Of a stretch of DNA of 7,364 nt, positions 1 to 5,930 are shown piece after piece. Below the pieces are notes generated by a model, which was not told the DNA's origin, made no database searches, and saw nothing but the letters and a program-made list of their open reading frames with translations. Origin of the DNA: Saprospiraceae bacterium (lineage in GTDB: Bacteria; Bacteroidota; Bacteroidia; Chitinophagales; Saprospiraceae). The position numbers and the translations under genes are program-made. How positions within the stretch are numbered: the first letter of the stretch is position 1; each line of letters starts with the position of its first letter. The stretch is from positions 5,383-12,746 of the forward strand of contig JAHDEQ010000087.1 of the NCBI GenBank assembly GCA_020628755.1, written 5' to 3'.

Positions 1-2814
1 TATGATGAATTTAATTTCCCCAACTTGGTTAGCGGTCAAAATGCTCGTATCAAAGTTGACTTGGTGGGGCGGAGCGAAGTTAATAGTAATTTTAAAGTCA
101 TTGTCAATAATCAGGAATTTGCAAGCAATACGATTAGTCGTGTCAATACGGGCAAAGCCGAAGCTCTACACGCCAATACGGGACGTGTGAATACGATTTT
201 TGAGCCGAGTCAAGAGAATTTGCCTGTTTCGGTGGTTTATCTCGAAAACAGTGCTACAAGCCGAGGTTGGTTGGATTTTGTAGAAATACAAGCACGGCGA
301 CAGCTTACTTTGGTAGGCAAATCTATGTTGTTTAGAGATACCATGACAAGCAATTTTGCTAATTCGACTTTTGTTTTAGAAAATGCCAACAGTTCGACTT
401 TAGTTTTGGATGTGACGAATCCTATCAATCCAATTTTACAAGCAGGCGATTTGTCTGGAAATGCTTTTCGTTTTGGGGTAACTACTGATATTTTGCGAGA
501 GTTCGTTGCTTTTGACAGCAACGAAAACTTCGATACTCCTACAGCCGTCGGCCTCATCAATAACCAAAACCTGCATAGCTTGGATGGCTACGATATGGTT
601 GTGATTTATCCGACTGAATTTGAAGCGCAAGCGACTCAGTTTTCGGAACACCGAGCAGCGCACAGCAATATTAGTGTCAAAATGATATTGATAGACGAAA
701 TTTACAATGAGTTTTCGTCGGGTCGCCTCGACCCAACTGCGATACGAGATTTTGCCAAAATGCTCTACGACCGCAATCCTGATTTTAGGTATTTGCTACT
801 TTTTGGCGATGGTTCTTTTGATGCTAGACAGATATACGAATTTGAAACTCGTAGCAATTTTTTACCTGTATATGAAACGCTCGAAACCCTTTATCCGATA
901 GATGCTTTTCCCTCAGATGATTATTTTGCCTTGCTTTCCGAAGACGAAGGGCAAAGCAATTTAATAGGAGCTTTGGACTTGGCCGTTGGCCGTTTTCCCG
1001 TAAAAAATGTTAGCGAAGCACAAACCGTTGTGGACAAAATCATTGCTTATGACAATAGTACAACATTGCTAGGCGATTGGCGCAATCGCCTCGTTTTTGT
1101 GGCTGACGACGAAGATTCTAATCTACATATTGACGATGCCGATGGTATTGCCAATTTCTTGGACACTACTTACCGAGAACTCAATTTGGATAAGATTTAT
1201 ATAGATGCTTTTCCGCAAGTTTCGACACCTGGAGGCGAAAAATATCCCGAAGCAACGGAGGCCATCAACAAAGCTATGTTTAAGGGTGTGTTGGCGATGA
1301 ACTACTTGGGACATGGAGGTTCTAAAGGCTGGGCGCAAGAGCGCATACTCGATCTTACCGACATAGAAGGTTGGAACAACACCAACCATTATCCACTTTT
1401 AGTCACGGCTACTTGCTCCTTTTCGGGTTACGATGATCCTGCTTTTACGACAGGTGGCGAGCGTACCTTGCTCAATCCAAAAGGTGGTTCGATTGGTCTG
1501 TTCACGACGGTTCGTGCTGTATTTGCCAACTCTAATGAGCAGTTAGCTCGTTCCGTTTTTCAACAATTATTTGAATTGGATGAAGACGGAAATGTACCAA
1601 CGATTGGTGAGGTTTTGAGTAAGGCTAAAAATTCTAATTCGGGTGATTTCTTTACGGAAAATTCTCGGAAATTTGCGCTTTTAGGCGACCCTAGTATGCG
1701 TTTGGCTATTCCTGAATTTGATGTGGTGACTACAGCTATCAATGGTACGCCCGTATCGGAAATACCCGATACGCTCAGCGCATTAGAAAAAGTGACTATT
1801 GCGGGTCGTATCGAAGATGGAAATGGTACTTTATTAAGTGATTTTAATGGAAAAATAATTCCGACAATCTTTGATAAAGCGATTACGGTTTCGACTTTGG
1901 TCAATGATCCTGATAGTAAACCTAAAGATTTTAGGCTTCAAAAAAATATTATTTTTAAAGGTGCTGCCAGTGTCGAAAATGGCGAATTTGAATTTTCTTT
2001 TGTTGTACCAAAAGACATCAATTATGAATTGGGTAAAGGCAAAATCAGTTATTATGCACAAGACAATGGCTTACGTGATGCCAATGGAAGCTACGAAAAC
2101 ATCATCATTGGGGGGACAAACCCCAATGTGGCCAATGATGACCAACCGCCTCTTGTAGAGGTTTTTATGAACAATGAAGATTTTGTATTTGGAGGTCTTA
2201 CAGATGAAAATCCTATACTCTTTGTCCGACTAAGCGACGATAATGGCATCAACGTTGCAGGGAGTAGTATAGGGCACGATCTTACAGGGGTCTTGGACGA
2301 AAATTCTCAAAACACATATCTGCTCAACGATTTTTATGAAGCAGAACTCGATGATTATACCAAAGGTTCGGTTCGGTTTCCGCTTTTTGATGTTCCGACA
2401 GGGCGACACAGCATAGTCGTAAAGGCTTGGGATGTGGCCAATAATTCAGCAGAAGGCATCACCGAATTTGTAGTAGCGGAGTCGGCTACGGCTGCGCTCG
2501 AACACGTCCTCAACTATCCAAATCCATTTACAACCAATACGAGTTTTCAGTTTGAACACAATCTGAGCGACCAACTGGTAGATGTTCAGATACGGATTTT
2601 TACAGTTTCAGGTAAACTGGTCAAAACGATTGATGAACAAGTCTTATCAGATGGCTACCGTGTCCGTGATATTACTTGGAATGGGACGGATGATTATGGA
2701 AGTCAACTAGCACGTGGCGTTTACTTATATAAGGTCAAAATAGCGAGTGCCGAAGAGGGTTTTAGGGCGAATCAAATTGAAAGTGATTTTGAAAAATTGG
2801 TGATTTTGAAATGA
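1..2814 (+). CDS. porU: Type IX secretion system sortase PorU, C25 gingipain-like peptidase (5' end missing)
   Basis: PorU is the cell-surface cysteine peptidase of T9SS: it cuts the C-terminal sorting domain from cargo and links the cargo to lipopolysaccharide. The frame is open from base 1, so the true start lies upstream; 937 residues are visible, against about 1,150 in Porphyromonas PorU, and the N-terminal part is missing. Residues below count from base 1. A beta-rich region (about 1-185) precedes a gingipain/caspase-like domain (about 190-565) with the LLLFGDGSFD and AVGRFPV blocks. The catalytic pair is visible: His438 in YLGHGG and Cys472 in TATCSFSG, 34 residues apart, as in gingipains (His211/Cys244 in RgpB). 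The domain closes with FALLGDPSMRL. Ig-like regions follow, then a sorting-domain-like C-terminus (about 836-937) starting at YPNPF and containing the FlgD-like RGVYLYKVKI strand. PorU is known to carry such a domain itself. porV follows, as in Porphyromonas and Flavobacterium. Identity is firm; the extent of the missing 5' part is inferred. Confidence 0.95.
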   Translation, partial: YDEFNFPNLVSGQNARIKVDLVGRSEVNSNFKVIVNNQEFASNTISRVNTGKAEALHANTGRVNTIFEPSQENLPVSVVYLENSATSRGWLDFVEIQARRQLTLVGKSMLFRDTMTSNFANSTFVLENANSSTLVLDVTNPINPILQAGDLSGNAFRFGVTTDILREFVAFDSNENFDTPTAVGLINNQNLHSLDGYDMVVIYPTEFEAQATQFSEHRAAHSNISVKMILIDEIYNEFSSGRLDPTAIRDFAKMLYDRNPDFRYLLLFGDGSFDARQIYEFETRSNFLPVYETLETLYPIDAFPSDDYFALLSEDEGQSNLIGALDLAVGRFPVKNVSEAQTVVDKIIAYDNSTTLLGDWRNRLVFVADDEDSNLHIDDADGIANFLDTTYRELNLDKIYIDAFPQVSTPGGEKYPEATEAINKAMFKGVLAMNYLGHGGSKGWAQERILDLTDIEGWNNTNHYPLLVTATCSFSGYDDPAFTTGGERTLLNPKGGSIGLFTTVRAVFANSNEQLARSVFQQLFELDEDGNVPTIGEVLSKAKNSNSGDFFTENSRKFALLGDPSMRLAIPEFDVVTTAINGTPVSEIPDTLSALEKVTIAGRIEDGNGTLLSDFNGKIIPTIFDKAITVSTLVNDPDSKPKDFRLQKNIIFKGAASVENGEFEFSFVVPKDINYELGKGKISYYAQDNGLRDANGSYENIIIGGTNPNVANDDQPPLVEVFMNNEDFVFGGLTDENPILFVRLSDDNGINVAGSSIGHDLTGVLDENSQNTYLLNDFYEAELDDYTKGSVRFPLFDVPTGRHSIVVKAWDVANNSAEGITEFVVAESATAALEHVLNYPNPFTTNTSFQFEHNLSDQLVDVQIRIFTVSGKLVKTIDEQVLSDGYRVRDITWNGTDDYGSQLARGVYLYKVKIASAEEGFRANQIESDFEKLVILK
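502..525. repeat. Inverted repeat inside porU (8-bp arms, 8-nt loop)
   Basis: TTCGTTGC (502-509) is exactly complementary to GCAACGAA (518-525). It lies within coding sequence N-terminal to the peptidase domain. The inverted repeat is certain as sequence, but any function as an RNA or DNA hairpin is unknown and chance is possible. Confidence 0.4.
1071..1091. repeat. Strong inverted repeat inside porU (9-bp arms, 3-nt loop)
   Basis: AGGCGATTG (1071-1079) pairs perfectly with CAATCGCCT (1083-1091) across a GCG loop. This is the tightest hairpin in porU. It encodes part of the LGDWRNRLVF segment, which looks like conserved PorU protein sequence, so the coding constraint may explain it. No T-run follows, so it is not an obvious terminator. 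Confidence 0.45.
1752..1773. repeat. Inverted repeat inside porU at a domain boundary (8-bp arms, 6-nt loop)
   Basis: CGTATCGG (1752-1759) pairs perfectly with CCGATACG (1766-1773). It encodes a PVSEIPDTLS linker just after the end of the peptidase domain. The position at a domain junction is suggestive of a translational pause or an old insertion, but nothing else supports either. Confidence 0.4.
2102..2141. repeat. Overlapping inverted repeats in porU that can form two alternative hairpins
   Basis: TCATCATTGG (2102-2111) pairs exactly with CCAATGATGA (2132-2141), giving 10-bp arms and a 20-nt loop. The overlapping CATTGGGG (2106-2113) also pairs exactly with CCCCAATG (2121-2128), with 8-bp arms and a 7-nt loop. 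The two pairings share bases and exclude each other. They lie in coding sequence for the NIIIGGTNPN region of PorU. The pairings are seen directly; a regulatory role is speculation. Confidence 0.45.
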
Positions 2815-2820
2815 TTTTTA

Positions 2821-2848
2821 ACGCATAATGAAGAACGAAGTAATGCGT
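2821..2848. repeat. Inverted repeat just downstream of porU (6-bp arms)
   Basis: ACGCAT (2821-2826) pairs with ATGCGT (2843-2848), with a 16-nt interior. It starts 7 nt after the porU stop. It may form part of a porU 3' end structure together with the larger repeat that follows; alone it is short enough to be chance. Confidence 0.3.
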
Positions 2849-2855
2849 AAATTTA

Positions 2856-2905
2856 GCTTTACTAAACTTCGCTTTTCTGAAGGCTTCACGCAAGTTTAGG
2901 AAAGC
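2856..2905. repeat. Long imperfect inverted repeat downstream of porU, possible transcript-end hairpin
   Basis: GCTTT (2856-2860) plus CTAAACTT (2862-2869) pair with AAGTTTAG (2892-2899) plus AAAGC (2901-2905), giving 13 pairs with one internal mismatch (2861/2900) around a 22-nt interior. It sits 41 nt after the porU stop. There is no T-run after it, so it is not a classical intrinsic terminator; it could stabilise the porU mRNA 3' end or be the remains of a mobile palindrome. Confidence 0.5.
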
Positions 2906-3069
2906 AGTATTTTCATAATGAGATTCATTTATAACTGAAGTTTTCATCATTACTTGTTAAACTATTGGGCATTACAAAGTTTTAAGACTTTCTTAACAAT
3001 AAACACTAGGTCGCTACGTTTGGTATGAGGATGATTTGAATTATTAAGTTTCAAGTTTTTGCATTTGAA

Positions 3070-3101
3070 TTTGATACTTGAGCTTGAACTTAATACCTTT
3101 G
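3070..3101 (+). promoter_or_regulatory. Bacteroidota-type promoter for porV
   Basis: A -33 element TTTG (3070-3073) and a -7 element TACCTTTG (3094-3101, matching TAnnTTTG) are separated by 20 nt, the spacing expected for the primary sigma factor of Bacteroidota. Transcription would start near 3106-3108, leaving a leader of about 60 nt before the ATG at 3166. It means porV can be transcribed independently of porU. Confidence 0.75.
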
Positions 3102-3165
3102 CACACTATTTCTAAAAAACGGTTTGAAGAAAATTACAAGCTAAAATAAATTTGTACTACAGAAA

Positions 3166-4392
3166 ATGAAAAAAATAATCTTTTTTACGCTATTGATAGT
3201 CAGCTTTGTACTTGGGATGAAGACCAATACCTTTGCTCAATTTAATCCTGACCAAGGTTGCTTCTTAGGGCCCGACGGGCAATGTATTCCTAATACAATT
3301 ATTACGGCTGTTCCTTTTTTAAGAATTGTACCTGATGCTCGTTCTGGAGGAATGGGTGATGTTGGTTTGGCGATTTCGCCTGATGCCAATGCGATGCACT
3401 TCAATCCTTCTAAGTTGGTTTTTGCAGAAGAAAATACAGGTGTAGCTGCTACTTACACACCCTGGCTAAGAGCTTTGGGTTTAACAGATGTTTACTTGGC
3501 TTATTTGACTGGTTATAGCAAACTTGATAACCAACAGGCCGTAGGTGCTGGAATCCGTTACTTCTCTTTGGGAAGCATCAATTTTACGGATGATAATGGT
3601 CAAGCACTTGGTACAGGCCGTCCCAATGAATTGGAAATTTCAGTAGCTTACGCACGAAAATTGACAGATAAATTTTCAGCTTCTTTGGCTGCTAAATATA
3701 TTTACTCCAACCTTGCTGCTGGACAGCAAGTTGGAAATGTAGAAATTCGTCCTGGTCATGCAGGTGCGGCAGATATTTCTTTGACTTATAAAACAGACAT
3801 TGATGCAGGCGATTATGGTTCTAATTTGACTATTGGTGCTGCATTGTCCAATATTGGTTCTAAAATCACTTATACACGCTCGGTAAATAGAGACTTTTTA
3901 CCTGCCAATATTGGTGTAGGAGCTGCTTATGAGTACAATATTGATGATTTTAACTCTATCACTTTTGCTGCTGATATTAACAAATTATTAGTGCCAACTC
4001 CTTGTGTAGAAACAGATTCTACTGGTAACTTGATTTGTGATGTTGACCCTACTGATGGTGTGCCTGACTACAAGCAGCAAGGTGTTGCTGCTAGTATCTT
4101 TAGCTCTTTTGGCGATGCTCCAGGAGGTGGACGTGAAGAACTGCGTGAGTTTATGTACTCAATTGGTGTAGAGTACTGGTACGACAAGCAATTTGCAGTT
4201 CGTGCAGGTTATTATAGCGAGCACCGTTTAAAAGGAAATCGTAAATTCTTTACGGTTGGTTTGGGTGTAAAATATAATATTTTTGGTTTGAACTTTTCTT
4301 ATTTAGTTCCAACGACCAACCAACGTAATCCATTGGATAATACCTTGCGCTTCTCTTTATTATTTGATTTTGGAGCAGCAGGAGCTGAATAG
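3166..4392 (+). CDS. porV: Type IX secretion system outer membrane protein PorV (LptO)
   Basis: PorV is a beta-barrel outer-membrane protein of T9SS. It collects cargo from the translocon, binds its C-terminal sorting domain and delivers it to the attachment complex containing PorU. The 408 residues match the family's usual size. The start at MKKIIFF gives a clear signal peptide with likely cleavage after TFAQ (about residue 25). The diagnostic stretch PFLRIVPDARSGGMGDVG, then a FNP motif, begins the barrel, and alternating aromatic strands continue to the end (FSYLVPTTNQRNPLDNTLRF, then FDFGA). A Cys pair (Cys32, Cys40) lies just after the signal peptide, and a second pair occurs in the variable loop around VPTPCVETDS. 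The gene follows porU but has its own promoter and terminator. Codon choice looks biased toward high expression (Arg mostly CGT, many GGT and GCT), unlike the more mixed usage in porU. Confidence 0.95.
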   Translation: MKKIIFFTLLIVSFVLGMKTNTFAQFNPDQGCFLGPDGQCIPNTIITAVPFLRIVPDARSGGMGDVGLAISPDANAMHFNPSKLVFAEENTGVAATYTPWLRALGLTDVYLAYLTGYSKLDNQQAVGAGIRYFSLGSINFTDDNGQALGTGRPNELEISVAYARKLTDKFSASLAAKYIYSNLAAGQQVGNVEIRPGHAGAADISLTYKTDIDAGDYGSNLTIGAALSNIGSKITYTRSVNRDFLPANIGVGAAYEYNIDDFNSITFAADINKLLVPTPCVETDSTGNLICDVDPTDGVPDYKQQGVAASIFSSFGDAPGGGREELREFMYSIGVEYWYDKQFAVRAGYYSEHRLKGNRKFFTVGLGVKYNIFGLNFSYLVPTTNQRNPLDNTLRFSLLFDFGAAGAE

Positions 4393-4413
4393 TATTTGAT
4401 ATAAATTCTATTT

Positions 4414-4457
4414 CAAAAGAGGCGGTTTCGGAAATTCCGAAACCGCCTCTTTTGTTT
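4414..4457 (+). terminator. Intrinsic terminator of porV
   Basis: This is a perfect inverted repeat with 20-bp arms (4414-4433 and 4435-4454) around a single central base, GC-rich in the middle (GAGGCGGTTTCGG) and flanked by an A-run on the left and TTTTGTTT on the right. It begins 22 nt after the porV stop. The symmetry means it could also stop transcription from the other strand, but no minus-strand gene ends here. Confidence 0.9.
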
Positions 4458-4523
4458 ATAGATGAATTCTAGTTTGGCAAACTTCTTTTCTATTATTTTG
4501 TTTCTACAACAAAAATAAATCTT

Positions 4524-4931
4524 ATGCGAATTTCTGTCTATCGAAAAGCTCATTTCAATGCTGCACATCGTTTGCACAATCCCAATTGGTCCGATGAAAA
4601 AAACAAAGCCGTTTTTGGCTTGTGTAACAATGCGCATTATCATGGACATAACTACGATCTAGAAGTAAGGGTTACAGGAGAAGTTGACCCCGACACGGGT
4701 TATTTGATAGATTTAAAAATATTGAAAGATATTATTAAATCAGAAGTCGAAAATGCTTTTGACCACAAAAACCTCAACCTAGAAGTTCCTGAATTTAAAG
4801 ACCTCAACCCTACTGCCGAAAATATTTGTTATGTGATTTGGAAAAAAATCAAGGCAAAACTAGATGATAAATATGAGTTGGGCGTTCGACTTTTTGAAAC
4901 GCCTCGAAATTTTGTAGAATATCCTGCATAA
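4524..4931 (+). CDS. 6-pyruvoyl-tetrahydropterin synthase / 6-carboxytetrahydropterin synthase family protein
   Basis: This family uses zinc to remove triphosphate from 7,8-dihydroneopterin triphosphate, producing 6-pyruvoyl-tetrahydropterin (biopterin route) or, in QueD, 6-carboxytetrahydropterin (queuosine route). The 135 residues are the full family length, and the ATG gives the expected start, with strand MRISVYRKAHFNAAHRL. Zinc ligands are His15, His40 and His42. Cys34 matches the catalytic cysteine, Asp80-His81 (FDHKNLNL) the catalytic dyad, and Glu125 in LFETPRN the pterin-anchoring glutamate. The spacing is Cx5HGH (CNNAHYHGH), the form seen in animal biopterin enzymes, whereas E. coli QueD has Cx3HGH. 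This favours a biopterin-type or dual activity, but bacterial annotation pipelines may label it QueD. It is a single-gene unit between two hairpin terminators. Only an imperfect -7 element (TATTTTG, 4494-4500) is visible upstream. Family is firm; the exact product is not. Confidence 0.92.
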   Translation: MRISVYRKAHFNAAHRLHNPNWSDEKNKAVFGLCNNAHYHGHNYDLEVRVTGEVDPDTGYLIDLKILKDIIKSEVENAFDHKNLNLEVPEFKDLNPTAENICYVIWKKIKAKLDDKYELGVRLFETPRNFVEYPA

Positions 4932-4965
4932 AAAAATTCCTGCTTTGTATCCAAAACAGGAATTT
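4930..4965. terminator. Bidirectional terminator between convergent genes
   Basis: AAATTCCTG (4934-4942) pairs with CAGGAATTT (4957-4965), and inner TTTG/CAAA bases extend the stem. On the plus strand there is little T-run after it. On the minus strand it is followed by a run of seven T (4936 down to 4930, partly within the stem), the classical intrinsic form. It is therefore better suited to end the minus-strand gene at 5133-5810, leaving a 3' UTR of about 170 nt. It begins inside the stop codon of the pterin enzyme gene. Confidence 0.7.
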
Positions 4966-5043
4966 CCCTCAATAAAATGTGTTTTCTGTTAGAAACGGGG
5001 AGCAAATAAGTTTACGTTTTCGTCAAATTAATGAAGAATATAA

Positions 5044-5077
5044 GTCATTGAAAATGACATTAATCAAACTAATTTGA
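5044..5077. repeat. Two small adjacent hairpins in the convergent intergenic region
   Basis: GTCATT/AATGAC (5044-5049 and 5053-5058, 3-nt loop) and TCAAA/TTTGA (5064-5068 and 5073-5077, 4-nt loop) lie 55-90 nt beyond the end of the minus-strand gene. Neither has a T-run. They may shape that gene's 3' UTR, but in AT-rich sequence arms this short can be chance. Confidence 0.25.
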
Positions 5078-5132
5078 GGAAGTAAGAAAGTAAAATTATT
5101 TCGACCCAATTACTTGATAGTCTTGCTTGTTC

Positions 5133-5810
5133 TTAATTTTTGTGCATACGAATAGTACGAATGATTCCGCCTTGCGCATCTTTTAACTGTACCAAGTACA
5201 AACCTGTCGCTAAGTTGCTTACATCATATTGTCCATTAGGAGCAACACCAAAAGTTTTCAAAGGACGACCAATGACATTGTAGAAGGTAACTTCAGCAAT
5301 TCCGTTTTGAGAATCCGTGATATTGATAATATCATGAGCAGGATTTGGAAAAGCCTTAATCGTTCTAAGTTCTAGCTCAGAAGTACTTACTGTACCTAGA
5401 GTAAGATAAAACGTAACCGTTACCTGAGAATCAGCAACTGCATCATCTACGACATCAATACGCACCTCACCTTCTCCAGAAACTCCGTTGGGATTGACTT
5501 GAATACTTACCAAGCCTTCGCCTCCAGCCATTAAATCAAAAGGCTGAGAATTGACCGTATGAAAATAGCATAAATTGTTATCGCAAATAGAAATTTCCCA
5601 TTCATCGGGTTTAGCTACATTTTCGCGTGTCCATACATAAGTACGTGTAGCATCTGTATTATTACGTACATGAGTAATCCCCTTAATAGGCACATTAGAT
5701 AAGTCAGGTTCTACTACAAAAATCTCGGTATCATCAATCGTCAAAGCATCTTGAGCATACACACTCAATGCACCAAAAAACACAAAAAATAAAAGTAAAA
5801 ATTTCTTCAT
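5133..5810 (-). CDS. Small secreted protein with T9SS type A sorting domain
   Basis: This is a probable T9SS cargo of 225 residues. A signal peptide (MKKFLLLFFVFFGALSVYAQ, cleavage near residue 20) sends it through Sec. Residues about 21-140 form a beta-rich, Ig-like region with no family I recognise; it contains a CX4C pair (Cys76 and Cys81 in CDNNLCYF) and ends in a VTVTFYLTLG strand, the look of a transcript-unlinked adhesive or periplasmic beta-sandwich rather than an enzyme. Residues about 148-225 are a type A sorting domain: AFPNPAHDIINI, then VTFYNVIGRPLKTF, then LATGLYLVQL and a basic end (RTIRMHKN). PorV and PorU, encoded nearby, would handle this domain. The gene converges on the pterin enzyme and diverges from the gamma-carboxylase-like gene. 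Upstream only an imperfect -7 (TATCTTTA, 5856 to 5849) is seen. The sorting domain is firm; the function of the N-terminal region is unknown. Confidence 0.88.
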   Translation of the reverse strand: MKKFLLLFFVFFGALSVYAQDALTIDDTEIFVVEPDLSNVPIKGITHVRNNTDATRTYVWTRENVAKPDEWEISICDNNLCYFHTVNSQPFDLMAGGEGLVSIQVNPNGVSGEGEVRIDVVDDAVADSQVTVTFYLTLGTVSTSELELRTIKAFPNPAHDIINITDSQNGIAEVTFYNVIGRPLKTFGVAPNGQYDVSNLATGLYLVQLKDAQGGIIRTIRMHKN

Positions 5811-5918
5811 ATTAAATCTGGTTTTACAAATTCTTAGTATCTAGGCAATAAAGATAGTTTATTTCTATTTTTTATGTACTATTTTCTACCGTAAAAAAGT
5901 GCTAGACGACAAAATTTG

Positions 5919-5926
5919 TATTTTTG
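5919..5926 (+). promoter_or_regulatory. Candidate -7 element immediately before the gamma-carboxylase-like gene
   Basis: TATTTTTG (5919-5926) matches TAnnTTTG exactly, and the ATG at 5931 begins four bases later. If used, transcription would start at or almost at the ATG, giving a leaderless mRNA. No TTTG is found at the expected -33 position (around 5895-5898), which weakens the call; in AT-rich sequence this octamer can arise by chance. Confidence 0.35.
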
Positions 5927-5930
5927 CCCG

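Larger units (their letters stand above)
2815..3165. other. porU-porV intergenic region (351 nt)
   Basis: No credible gene is visible here on either strand. The left part (2821-2905) holds two neighbouring inverted repeats. The middle is AT-rich and carries a 9-bp direct repeat, ATTTGAATT, at 3034-3042 and 3063-3071 (29 nt start to start), which ends in the -33 region of the porV promoter. The right part holds that promoter and a leader of roughly 60 nt before the porV ATG. No Shine-Dalgarno sequence is evident, which is common in Bacteroidota. Confidence 0.7.

Noticed and set aside
25..27. In-frame TTG as start of the porU gene
   Set aside because: The same frame is open back to base 1 with PorU-like sequence, and about 200 N-terminal residues are missing relative to the family, so the true start is upstream.
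237..2158. Several 60-115-codon open frames, mostly on the minus strand, within porU
   Set aside because: They lie wholly inside the conserved porU frame and encode sequences without domain or signal features, as expected for shadow frames.
2762..2950. Minus-strand open frame of 62 codons overlapping the porU 3' end
   Set aside because: It overlaps conserved PorU coding sequence and the inverted repeats, and has no promoter or recognisable protein features.
4413..4649. Minus-strand open frame of 78 codons over the porV terminator and the start of the pterin enzyme gene
   Set aside because: It spans a terminator hairpin and conserved PTPS coding sequence, so it is a shadow.
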